Positions 1-8,700 of a stretch of DNA of 64,000 bases are shown piece after piece; position 1 is the stretch's first letter; every line of letters starts with the position of its first letter. The translations under genes and the position numbers were made by a program. The notes beneath the pieces were generated by a model. The model saw nothing but the letters and a program-made list of their open reading frames with translations, was not told where the DNA came from and did no database searches. This DNA is from an uncultured Collinsella sp. (lineage in GTDB: Bacteria > Actinomycetota > Coriobacteriia > Coriobacteriales > Coriobacteriaceae), in NCBI GenBank assembly GCA_900541055.1, contig UQHZ01000008.1:28215-92214 (forward strand). Direction: 5' to 3'.

Positions 1-1562
1 CGGCGCTCAAGGACCAGGAGGCCGAGCGCTTGGCCGATGCTACGGCCGCGGGCGAGACTTACGAGCAGGGCGATGCCGCGCCGGTGGCGCCCTCCACGGA
101 TGCCCCCGCGTTCGCGAGCCGTAAGTACACGTTCGAGGCGCAGCGCGAGAGTGCTTCGACCGCGTGGCCCAAGGTGCCCTTTACCGAGCAGATGCGCGAG
201 GAGGGCTACACCATCCTGTGCCCGCAGATGGCGCCGATCCACTTTGACCTGGTCAAAGAGGTGTTCCGTGGTGCTGGCTACAACTTGGAGCTGCTGCCCT
301 CGACCGATCACGATGCCGTCGAGGCCGGCCTGCGCTATGTGAACAATGATATTTGCTATCCGTCGATCCTGGTAACGGGCCAGATTATGGAGGCCATCGA
401 GAGCGGTCGATACGACCTGTCCAAGACAGCCGTGGTTATCAGCCAGACCGGCGGCGGCTGCCGTGCCACCAACTACATCGCACTCATCCGCAAGGCCCTG
501 CGCGAGAGCGGCCACCCCGAGATCCCGGTGATCTCGCTTTCGGCCGTGGCGCTGGGCGAGGACAACCCTGGCTTTAAGATTACGCCGGCGCTGCTTAAGC
601 AGGCAGTCTACGCGGTGCTCTTTGGCGACGTGATGATGCAGATGCTCTATCGCTGCCGCCCGTACGAGGCTACGCCCGGTGCCGCCAACGCGCTCTACGA
701 GGAGTACATGGCGCGCGCTCGCAAGCTGGCGCCCAAGTTTAACCGCCACAACTACACCAAGCTGTGCCGCGAGGCCATCCGCGCGTTCGACACCATGCCG
801 CTCGTGGGCGAGGGCACCAAGCCGCGCGTGGGCGTGGTCGGCGAGATCTTGGTCAAGTTCCACCCTACGGCCAACAACCACGTGGTTGACGTTATCGAGC
901 GCGAGGGCTGCGAGGCCGTGGTGCCGGGCCTGCTCGACTTCTTCCTGTACTCCATGAGCAACGCCGAGCTGCAGAAGGACGAGCTGGGAAGCTCTGCCAC
1001 TACGCGCGCTGGTATGCAGGCGCTCATTAAGCTCGTGGACTGGATGCGTACGCCGGTGGAAGAGCTGCTCGAGAAGTCCGAGCGCTTTGAGGTACCCGAG
1101 CGCATCGGCACCATGGCGGACAAGGCCCGTACGGTGCTTTCGGTGTGCAACAACATGGGCGAGGGCTGGTTGCTCACGGCCGAGATGCTCGATCTGATCG
1201 ATCACGGTGCGCCCAACATCATCTGCACGCAGCCCTTCGCGTGCCTGCCCAATCACGTGGTGGGCAAGGCCGTGATCAAGGAGCTGCGCCGCCAGCATCC
1301 CGAGAGCAACATCGTCGCGGTGGACTACGACCCCGGTGCGTCTGAGGTCAACCAGCTCAACCGCATTAAGCTCATGATCAGCGTGGCCAAGGAAAACATG
1401 CGCGCCGGTAAGGGCTTTAAGCTCGAGAAGGTGGCGCCGCTCGCGATGGATGAGGTCACCGGTCAGATGCGTGCCCATGACGGTTGCGTGAGCTGTGGGC
1501 CGGCCAGCGAGGAGGCCGTTGCATCGGTCGCCAAGCGTCTGGGGCGCGGTATTAAGAAGTAG
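1..1562 (+). CDS. Acyl-CoA dehydratase activase-related protein, C-terminal part (5' truncated by window edge)
   Basis: The frame is open from base 3 and runs in from outside the window, so the start is missing. The visible 519 or so residues resemble the C-terminal module of the large fused 2-hydroxyglutaryl-CoA dehydratase activator/DUF2229 proteins of anaerobes. Conserved patches include CPQMAPIHFDLV, the NNDICYP and QTGGGCRATNY cysteine segments, and a late CTQPFACLPNHV segment followed by VDYDPG. The family is thought to couple ATP use to radical dehydration of 2-hydroxyacyl-CoA or a related reductive step; the substrate cannot be told from sequence. A rho-independent terminator follows. 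A TTG in frame at 30 is not a credible start because the frame continues upstream of it. Confidence 0.8.
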   Translation, partial: ALKDQEAERLADATAAGETYEQGDAAPVAPSTDAPAFASRKYTFEAQRESASTAWPKVPFTEQMREEGYTILCPQMAPIHFDLVKEVFRGAGYNLELLPSTDHDAVEAGLRYVNNDICYPSILVTGQIMEAIESGRYDLSKTAVVISQTGGGCRATNYIALIRKALRESGHPEIPVISLSAVALGEDNPGFKITPALLKQAVYAVLFGDVMMQMLYRCRPYEATPGAANALYEEYMARARKLAPKFNRHNYTKLCREAIRAFDTMPLVGEGTKPRVGVVGEILVKFHPTANNHVVDVIEREGCEAVVPGLLDFFLYSMSNAELQKDELGSSATTRAGMQALIKLVDWMRTPVEELLEKSERFEVPERIGTMADKARTVLSVCNNMGEGWLLTAEMLDLIDHGAPNIICTQPFACLPNHVVGKAVIKELRRQHPESNIVAVDYDPGASEVNQLNRIKLMISVAKENMRAGKGFKLEKVAPLAMDEVTGQMRAHDGCVSCGPASEEAVASVAKRLGRGIKK

Positions 1563-1591
1563 TTGGCCTACTTCGAGCCGGATATAAGACA

Positions 1592-1627
1592 AACGGGTGG
1601 TAGTCGTACCGGCTACCACCCGTTTTT
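1592..1627 (+). terminator. Rho-independent terminator after the activase-related gene
   Basis: A 12-bp perfect stem (AACGGGTGGTAG with CTACCACCCGTT) encloses a 9-nt loop and runs into a T tract, 30 bases after the stop codon. Confidence 0.85.
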
Positions 1628-1680
1628 GCTGGACATATGTTGCGTAAATGGGCTTGCTGGTGCCTTTCGCGGACTCGGAT

Positions 1681-1808
1681 TTCAGAAGTGCGGTGAAAAA
1701 CGCGAACCTCCCGAGCACACCGCCTTTTTAGATTCCCGCGACCTGCGGTTTTGTTGTCAAAAAAGCCGATCTGGTCGGCGAAACCCGATTTTTCCCCGCA
1801 CTTCCGAA
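1681..1808. repeat. Inverted-repeat-bounded intergenic element (MITE-like)
   Basis: The arm TTCAGAAGTGCGGTGAAAAA at 1681-1700 is matched in inverse orientation at 1789-1808, 18 of 20 positions. The roughly 90 bp between them hold no convincing gene. This fills much of the 416-bp gap 1563-1978. Short open frames across it on both strands lack ribosome binding sites and I do not accept them. A second shared sequence, TGGACATATGTTGCGTAA at 1630-1647, recurs at 38235-38252. Confidence 0.55.
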
Positions 1809-1978
1809 AACAGCGGTTCAGCAGCGCCAAAAAACGGCCTGTAAAGCCCTGAGTTAATGAACAGGTGTAGCCGTTCGCCGCGAATTACCGTCCGTTTATA
1901 GAACCCACCCCCAGCGCGCGTCCTCCTTACGGTTGAATAAATACACATCTATGGAATTACGTAAGAGAGGACCGTTCC

Positions 1979-2938
1979 ATGAGCTACAAGACCGTTTGCG
2001 TTGCCGGCGGCGGCGTGCTGGGAAGCCAGATTGCCTTTCAGGCTGCCTACTGCGGCTTTGATGTAACGATTTGGCTGCGCAGCGAGGGCAGCATCGGCCG
2101 CACCCAGCCCAAGATCGATCATGTGCGCGAGGAGTACATCGCGGCTATCGAGGGCATGGCGGACGGCACGGGCGAGTGGTGCGCCGGTATCGCCGATAGC
2201 GGCCAGCCCTTCGACAAGGAAGCGGCGCTCGCCGCCGTTGAGCGTGCCTACTCCACACTCAAGCTGGAGCTCGATCTTGCCAAGGCAGTGGCTGACGCCG
2301 ACCTGGTTATCGAGTCTATGGCTGAGGATACCCAGGCAAAGATTGACTTCTACAAGAAGCTCGCCCCGGTCCTCCCGCAAAAGACTGTCGTCGTGACCAA
2401 CTCCTCCACGCTGCTGCCGAGCACCTTTGCCAAGTACACTGGTCGTCCCGAGAAGTACCTGTCGCTGCACTTTGCCAACTCCATCTGGAAGAACAACATG
2501 ACCGAGGTCATGGCCCAGAGCCAAACCGACAAGCGCTATTTCGATGAGCTCGTCGACTTTGCTAACGATATCCGTATGCTTGCCCTGCCCGTCAACAAGG
2601 AAAAGAACGGCTATCTGCTCAATTCCATGCTGGTGCCATGGCTGCTTTCGGGCCTTGACCTGTATGTCTCGGGTGTGAGTGACCCCAAGAGCATCGACCT
2701 CGCGTGGACGCGCGGCACCGGCGCTCCCAAGGGCCCGTTCCGCGTATTCGACACCGTGGGCATCCAGACGGCGTACAACATCGTTATGCAGTATCAGAAG
2801 GTCCCGGGCCTGGTGAGCCCGCTGCTCAAGAAGATGATGATGCCCTACAACTTTAAGGCCATGGCATCCGTCCTCAAGAAAATGCTCGACGAAGGCAAGC
2901 TGGGCGAAAGCTCGGGCGAGGGCTTCTTCAAGTACTAA
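1979..2938 (+). CDS. 3-hydroxyacyl-CoA dehydrogenase family protein
   Basis: This 319-residue protein opens with an NAD-binding Rossmann motif, VAGGGVLGSQIAF (about residues 8-20). It has the DLVIESMAED and TNSSTLLPS segments typical of the N-terminal domain, and a C-terminal helical domain of the HCDH type (NGYLLNSMLVPWL). The length fits single-function 3-hydroxybutyryl-CoA/3-hydroxyacyl-CoA dehydrogenases, cytoplasmic enzymes that interconvert 3-hydroxyacyl-CoA and 3-oxoacyl-CoA with NAD(H). An AGAGAGGA ribosome binding site precedes the ATG. It lies after the dehydratase-related gene but behind a terminator, so it is probably transcribed separately. The exact chain-length preference is unknown. 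Confidence 0.85.
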   Translation: MSYKTVCVAGGGVLGSQIAFQAAYCGFDVTIWLRSEGSIGRTQPKIDHVREEYIAAIEGMADGTGEWCAGIADSGQPFDKEAALAAVERAYSTLKLELDLAKAVADADLVIESMAEDTQAKIDFYKKLAPVLPQKTVVVTNSSTLLPSTFAKYTGRPEKYLSLHFANSIWKNNMTEVMAQSQTDKRYFDELVDFANDIRMLALPVNKEKNGYLLNSMLVPWLLSGLDLYVSGVSDPKSIDLAWTRGTGAPKGPFRVFDTVGIQTAYNIVMQYQKVPGLVSPLLKKMMMPYNFKAMASVLKKMLDEGKLGESSGEGFFKY

Positions 2939-2939
2939 A

Positions 2940-2976
2940 AAATGACCTCTCGGGGACGGAGGAAAACGGATCATTT
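2940..2976. repeat. REP-like palindrome, GGGGAC core
   Basis: AAATGA and TCATTT flank a core containing GGGGACGGAGGAAAACGGA. The same 19-base core recurs inside the M20 peptidase gene near 62345. It directly follows the dehydrogenase stop codon. Confidence 0.6.
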
Positions 2977-3025
2977 CCGGCCGCCAACAGTGAGAAGATG
3001 GACCCAGAAATAGAAAGGAGTGGCA

Positions 3026-3497
3026 ATGAGCCGGTTCGGGCTTTGAGGACAAGCTGCTGCGGGCCCAGGGCGATTTTTCGCTCAACGCGGGCCAGCACAG
3101 CGTGACGTATCTGCCGAGTTCTGACACGGCAACGACCGGTCGCTATCAGGTGCTGCTGTACGACAACAACTTTGGTGCGACCGAGAGCTATCCCAAGTTC
3201 GACTGGGGCCAGCTGGGCGCCGCGGTGGTGACCGACTACAGTAAGGGGACGCATTCGTTTGGGCACATCTTTACGGTGGACGAGACCGCGCGCACCTACG
3301 AGCTTGTGGGCCAGATCGCCGTGCCGTTCTCGGGCTACGTGAGCAGCGCACAGCGCGTCGGCGATTCGAATAGTATGCTCGTGGCATCGGGCCAGGCCAA
3401 GACCTTTGCCGAGTACGATCGCTATGGACTGCCCATCGCCACCTACGAGATGGAAGCCGAAAAGTACATCTACCGCGTGTACAAGTACAAGCTGTAG
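3026..3497 (+). pseudogene. Aryl-sulfate sulfotransferase remnant
   Basis: A ribosome binding site (GAAAGGAG) and ATG at 3026 give only MSRFGL before a stop. One frame over, an open frame from 3030 encodes about 155 residues, starting GSGFEDKLLRAQGDFSLNAGQHSV and continuing to YRVYKYKL. The peptide resembles the C-terminal beta-propeller end of bacterial arylsulfate sulfotransferases, which are usually about 600 residues (GQHSV, LLYDNN, later YSKGTHSFGHIF). Most of the gene is gone: the original start seems joined by deletion, out of frame, to the 3' end. The family assignment is by recognition of motifs only. A downstream GTG at 3102 could still express 131 residues, but a functional product is unlikely. 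Confidence 0.65.
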
Positions 3498-3687
3498 GGC
3501 CGCGCTTAGGTTTGACCAATGGAGTATGAAAACACGCCGTTTGCCGATGCCCCCTCCGCGAGTGGCAGCCATATGGTTTGATGTCAGAAGCAGATAGTTG
3601 TCGTCAGCCTGCTGGCGACGTTCCCCCTGACATCGGAGGTTCCAGGTATGTTTCGCGCTCCGTTAAACAACTATCGGTTGGGCTAAC

Positions 3688-4137
3688 ATGGGTCGCCGTG
3701 CTATTTCGATAACCCTTGCAGTGGTCTGCCTGGCTGTGCTCCTGGGCGCTACAGGGCTGTTTGCTATAAGCCGAGAAACGTCCTATATGCAGGAATGCGC
3801 TTCCGAAGGGTTTGCCATTGACGGTTACTATCGGGACGACAAGACGAGTCTGGAAACCCTGGCCTTTCTTGAAGAGGATAACCATCGGTGGCAACTGGTC
3901 GACAAAGACGGCAGCTGCGTTGACGGGCAGTTTAAGCGTACGGATGACCCCAACATCCTGATATTAAAGAAGGAAAACGGCGAAGAATTCGGTACGATTC
4001 ACGTTGCGTATATATCGCGCCGGCGCGATCAGGGCCAGCTCTATCTATTTAGAGATAGCAAAGTGACCCGATTTTATCTGGTGAGCACCAAACCTGCGTT
4101 TACGGTGGAGTCTGGCGATGTCGATCTGGACAGTTGA
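3688..4137 (+). CDS. Hypothetical membrane-anchored protein
   Basis: This is a 149-residue protein I do not recognise. The N-terminus (residues 7-27, ITLAVVCLAVLLGATGLFAI) is a single membrane segment or uncleaved signal. The remainder is a polar, probably extracytoplasmic domain with alternating hydrophobic residues that suggest beta strands (GFAIDGYYRDD, HRWQLVDKDGSCVDGQFK). No lipobox cysteine is present. No clear Shine-Dalgarno precedes the ATG. The 190-bp upstream region contains nested inverted repeats (GATAGTTG at 3593 with CAACTATC near 3668, GATGTCAG with CTGACATC), perhaps a leader hairpin. Confidence 0.6.
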   Translation: MGRRAISITLAVVCLAVLLGATGLFAISRETSYMQECASEGFAIDGYYRDDKTSLETLAFLEEDNHRWQLVDKDGSCVDGQFKRTDDPNILILKKENGEEFGTIHVAYISRRRDQGQLYLFRDSKVTRFYLVSTKPAFTVESGDVDLDS

Positions 4138-4263
4138 TTCACAGCAATAAAACAGCGAGCGGGGCGCGGGTGTGAACTGCACCCCGCTATTTGCTCGTGT
4201 CCGTATCGCACCTGCGCCTCGTCGTAACTTGCGTCCGTGCGAGCATTCATCCCGCGCTCTGCA

Positions 4264-5403
4264 TCACTTCACATCGAACTCCACGCGATCGAGTTCGGGC
4301 ACGTTGAGGTCGATGAGCTTGCGGGCGACGTGGCGGTCGTGCGTTCCGAGCGCCTCGCTCGTTGTCACATGGGCGACAGTTTGGCGCTCGACGATGCCCT
4401 CCTCGTCGCCTTCGGTGGCCGAGGTCTCGACGGCGACGGTGTAATCCTTAAAGCCCGGCAGCACCGCGGCAAGCTCGCGTGTGGTCTCGGTGACGCCGTA
4501 GCCGTCCTGCACGCCGGCCTGCGCCGAGCCAATGGAACCCGCGGTCATAACGATGCAGGGGATGGCAAAGATCACCGTGCCCACAATAATGCGGCGGCGC
4601 ACTTTGCGTGACAGCTCGTTGACCTCAGCGTTTTCCTCGGCGGTCACAATGCCGTCGCCGTTGAGGTCGCGCTTGAGCGGCACACGCAAAAGAAGCAGCA
4701 CGGCTTCGGCGGCCAGTGCGATAAAGACCACGTTGATGCCAAACTCGTAGAGCGCCGAGAGAAACAGCGACCCGCTTGCGATGGCGATGCCATAGCCCGC
4801 CGCGCACAGGGGCGGCATGAGCGCGGTCGCCACGGCCACGCCGGCGATGAGCGTGGCGGGTTCCTGGTCGCGCGAGTTGCCCAGGCCACCCGCAAAGCCG
4901 CCCGCGAGCGCGACGGCAAGGTCCCATATGGTGGGTGTCGAGTTGTCGATGATGGCCGCCGTGGTGGTGCCAAGGGGCGAGAGCTTAAAGTACAGCGTGG
5001 ACGTGACCAGGCAAAAGACCATCTGCAGTGCGAGGCTGGCAATGGCCTCGACGGTGATCTCGCGGTCGAGCGTTGCAATACCGTATGCCATGGCAAGGAC
5101 CGAGCCCATAAGCGGGCAGATGAGCATGGCGCCCACGATGGCAATGTCCGAATCGATATCGAGGCCGATGCTTGCGATGAGCATGGCGATGATGAGGATA
5201 CACAGGTGAGAGCCAGTCAGACGCGCCCCGTTTACAAAACGCTTGCGGATCACGTGATAGGGCGCGCGTCCCTCGCGAATGTTGAACGCGCGCTTTAAAA
5301 AGCGACCAGCCTGCTCGGCAGCCTCACTATGGGCAGGGCGGATGCCGTGGCGCCGGTGATGGCGTTCGCGTAGTCGCTTGATCTGTTGTTTGTCGAGTTC
5401 CAT
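4264..5403 (-). CDS. DUF389 (TIGR00341-type) membrane protein with EF-hand loop
   Basis: A 379-residue protein read from ATG 5403, which is preceded by a GAGGT ribosome binding site; a longer frame to 5529 has no such support. After a basic N-terminus there are about six to eight membrane segments with the DUF389 hallmarks DIDSDIAIVGAMLICPLMGSVLAMAYG and AGVAVATALMPPLCAAGYGIA. The function of the family is unknown. Between the last membrane helices lies DLNGDGIVTAEE (residues about 246-257), a canonical 12-residue EF-hand calcium loop with D1, N3, D5, G6 and E12. The C-terminus is a soluble domain. It is divergently oriented to the surface-protein gene; the 307-bp gap 5404-5710 must hold both promoters, but I cannot fix them. 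Confidence 0.8.
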   Translation of the reverse strand: MELDKQQIKRLRERHHRRHGIRPAHSEAAEQAGRFLKRAFNIREGRAPYHVIRKRFVNGARLTGSHLCILIIAMLIASIGLDIDSDIAIVGAMLICPLMGSVLAMAYGIATLDREITVEAIASLALQMVFCLVTSTLYFKLSPLGTTTAAIIDNSTPTIWDLAVALAGGFAGGLGNSRDQEPATLIAGVAVATALMPPLCAAGYGIAIASGSLFLSALYEFGINVVFIALAAEAVLLLLRVPLKRDLNGDGIVTAEENAEVNELSRKVRRRIIVGTVIFAIPCIVMTAGSIGSAQAGVQDGYGVTETTRELAAVLPGFKDYTVAVETSATEGDEEGIVERQTVAHVTTSEALGTHDRHVARKLIDLNVPELDRVEFDVK

Positions 5404-5710
5404 GTCCACCTCGTTCCAGCGCGGTCCGCGCAACGCGCCCGTTGTCCTAACTCTACACCGTGGCGGGCGGGGTGTCTGTTGGATGCGGAATCCGATAGGG
5501 CGGATGACGCGGGAGCAAATGCAAATCACAGGCTCAATTCCATCCCGCGAGAATATGATGCACCAGTTCCTTCAAATGTGACGAAACTGTGAAGCACGAG
5601 AGCGTGAATTTCAAAAAATACGCTGGTCGCCAATGTTGCGCAACAGAATTCAAAAATCGACAGCTACCGTTTGATACGTATGGATACATCCGTGTCAAAG
5701 GGAGAAAGCC

Positions 5711-8700
5711 ATGGCAAACTACAGTCCACAACACTTTGAGCCTCGGGCCAAGGCCGTCAACGTCAAGGGCGTTGCCAACCGCGCCGTCGCAACCGTTTTG
5801 ACGGCGGGCCTCATCGCTCAGCCGCTCATGTCGCCGCTGGCGGCAATCGCCGCACCGTCAACCGATAACGGCGATTCTGTTCAGGGGGGGGGTAGTTCTG
5901 TAGAGAATACCGTTGCCGCCGGTAACCAAGCGGTCGTAAAGACGGCTGCCCAGCTGGCCGAGGAGTCGGCAAAGCAGCTCAAGGACGCTCAGGCCGCCTA
6001 CGATGCCGCCCAGAAGAAGGCCGACGCGGCGGGCCAGTCTCAAAAGCAGGCGCAGCAGCAAAAGAATCAGGCCTCGCAGGCTGTGAGCGACAACGAAATC
6101 GAGCAGAACGCAGCAGAAGTCGCCGCGCTCCAGGAGAAGATTGACGAGCTCAAAGCCGCCGTCGAAAAGACCGAGCAGCAGCAGAAGAAGCTGGGCGACC
6201 TGAACGATCAGCTCGATCAAGCCAACAAGAGTGTCGAGGATAAGACCCAGGCGCTCAAGGACGCCAAGGCAAAGCAGGATGAGGCCAAGAAGGCCCTCGA
6301 TGATGCCCAGGCCAAGCTCGAGGCCATGGGTATGGACGAGTACGAGGCCGCCAAGAAGGCCGTCGAGGACGCGCAGACAAAGCTCGATGACGCCAATAAG
6401 GCAGTTGCTACTGCACAGGCCAATCTGGACCAGGCCAAGGCTGCCGAGGCTAGCGCTCAGCAGGAAAAGAAGGACACTGAGGCCGCTCTGACTTCCGCCC
6501 AGGCCAAGAAGCAGGAGACTGCCGCTGCGCTCGCAGCCGCAACCACCGCGCGCGATAACGCCCAGCAGAAGTTCAACCAGGCGCAGGCCGCGCTCGATGC
6601 TGCCGTCTCGGGTACGGGTGTCGACCTGAGTGCGCTTGAGGCCGCCAAGAAAGCTGCTGCTGGTGAGCTCAAGACCGCGCAGACGGAGCTCAATGCCGCG
6701 ACGGATGCCGACGCCACCGCACAGACAAATCTGCAGGCCGCCCAGGCTGCCGTCGCTGCCGCGCAGGAGAAGGCCAACGCCGCCAACGCTGCTGTGGCAT
6801 CTGCCCAGTCTGCATACGATGCGGCAAACAAGGAGTACAAGGACGCGGCCAGTAAGCGTGACACCGCCAAGGCCGCATACGAGAAGGCACAGCAGACCGA
6901 AGCAGACAAGAAGACCGCGTACGATAAGCTTGTCGAAGTTCGCAAGCAGAAGCGCGGCGAGTGGGAGGCAGCCTGCGCCGCTTCGAACGCCGCGGAAAAG
7001 GCTTATGACGCTGCTAATGCCCAGGTTGAGGCTCTTGAGCAGCAGATTGCAGACCTAAAGTCCAACATGACCGTTGACCAGGAAGTCATCAGTCAGGGTA
7101 TGTTCGGCTTCATGAACTACATCATCGGCGGCAGCCAGTTCACAGCCACGCAGAAAAAGAACGCCCAGGACGCCGTATCGATGCTGACAGGTGCCGATGA
7201 CAAGGCCGAATGGTATGACCAGTACGTCGATCAGGACATGTCTCGCGACACCAACCCGCTCTCCCTGGAGCAGATGCGCAACGCCCTGACATATCTTGAC
7301 ACCCAGAACAACCTCCGCAAGGCGAACGGCCAGTCGGCACTCAGCGTCAGCCTCCGCATGACTGTGGCGGCAGCTCTTAATACATCATATTCATCGAACA
7401 TCTGGGGACACTCGAACTGCTATTCCGACAACGGGGAAAACCTTGCCGGCGGAGGCGGCGCATATACCGGCGGCGAGACCGAGGATACACTCGGTTGGCC
7501 CTACACCGGCCTCTACACACAGGAGAAGGAGGCATTCGATAAGTACGTCGCGCAGTATGGCGACGAACTCGGCAGCCACCGATATGATTCCTATTACATC
7601 TACCAGAACTACAACAGCATCTATCACGAGTGCGGGCATTATCTCAACATCATCGATTCCGCCACGGAAGCCATCGGTATCGCGACCGGTAGCGGTAAGA
7701 ACACCGATTCCGAGGTAACCATCTTCGATTACAGCGCTGATAGCACTCAGGCTGATTTCACTGTCTCCGAGTTCAAGAAGCTCCTCAACGACTACATCGA
7801 TTCCGCCTACAACGCAGGCGGTACGCAGGAGCAGAAGGCGCAGCTCAAGGAGCTTCAGGGCAAGCTCGCCGAGGCGCAGAAGAACTTTGGAACTACTAGG
7901 GAAGCTTACTTCGCAGCTGTAAACGGGCAGGATGCCGCCCAGGACGCTTTCACCGCAGCCGATGTGAACATGAACACCGCAAAGGGCGAGTACGAGAAGG
8001 CCAAGTCCGGCACCGCCGCCGCGAAGACGGCATACGACGCAGCGAAGGACGCACTCGGCGGAATCGACATCGAGTCCCTCAAGCAGAATCTCGATGCCGC
8101 CAAGTCCGAGGCCGCTACTGCCCAGGCGGCTCTCGATAAGGCAAACGCCACGCTTGCTGACAGCAAGACGAAGGCAGCCGAGGCCGCTGCTCGAAAGGCG
8201 AAGGCTCGCAGCGCCCGCGATGCCGCCAAGGCAAAGTCCGAACAGGCCAATGAGGCGTATGGCAACGCCACGGCTTCGGTCAAGGACCTTGCTGCCAAGC
8301 GCGATGCCGCCCAGGCGGACCTTGCGAATAAGCAGGGCTCGCTTGACGAGGCAAAGAAGGCCGACGATGCCGCCCAGGCTGGTGTAGACAAGGCCCAGGC
8401 CGCAGATGTCCAGGCCGCGACTGCTCTTTTGGACGCCAAGCAGGCGGTTGCCGCCAAGGCGCAGGCCCTGTCCGACGCACAGGCGAAGGCCAAGGCCGCC
8501 GAGGGCGAGCTGGCTACCGCGAACAAGGCCTTCGAGCGCTTCGCCGGCGCCCAGAAGGCGGTCGACGACGCCAAGGCCGCCTATGACGCTGCCGTCGCCG
8601 GTGTCGCCGATGCCCAGAAGCAGCTCGAGGCCGCCAACGAAGCCGTCGTCGATGCGAACTTCGAGATCGTCAAGGCCAAGGCCGAGCTTGCCAGCGATGA

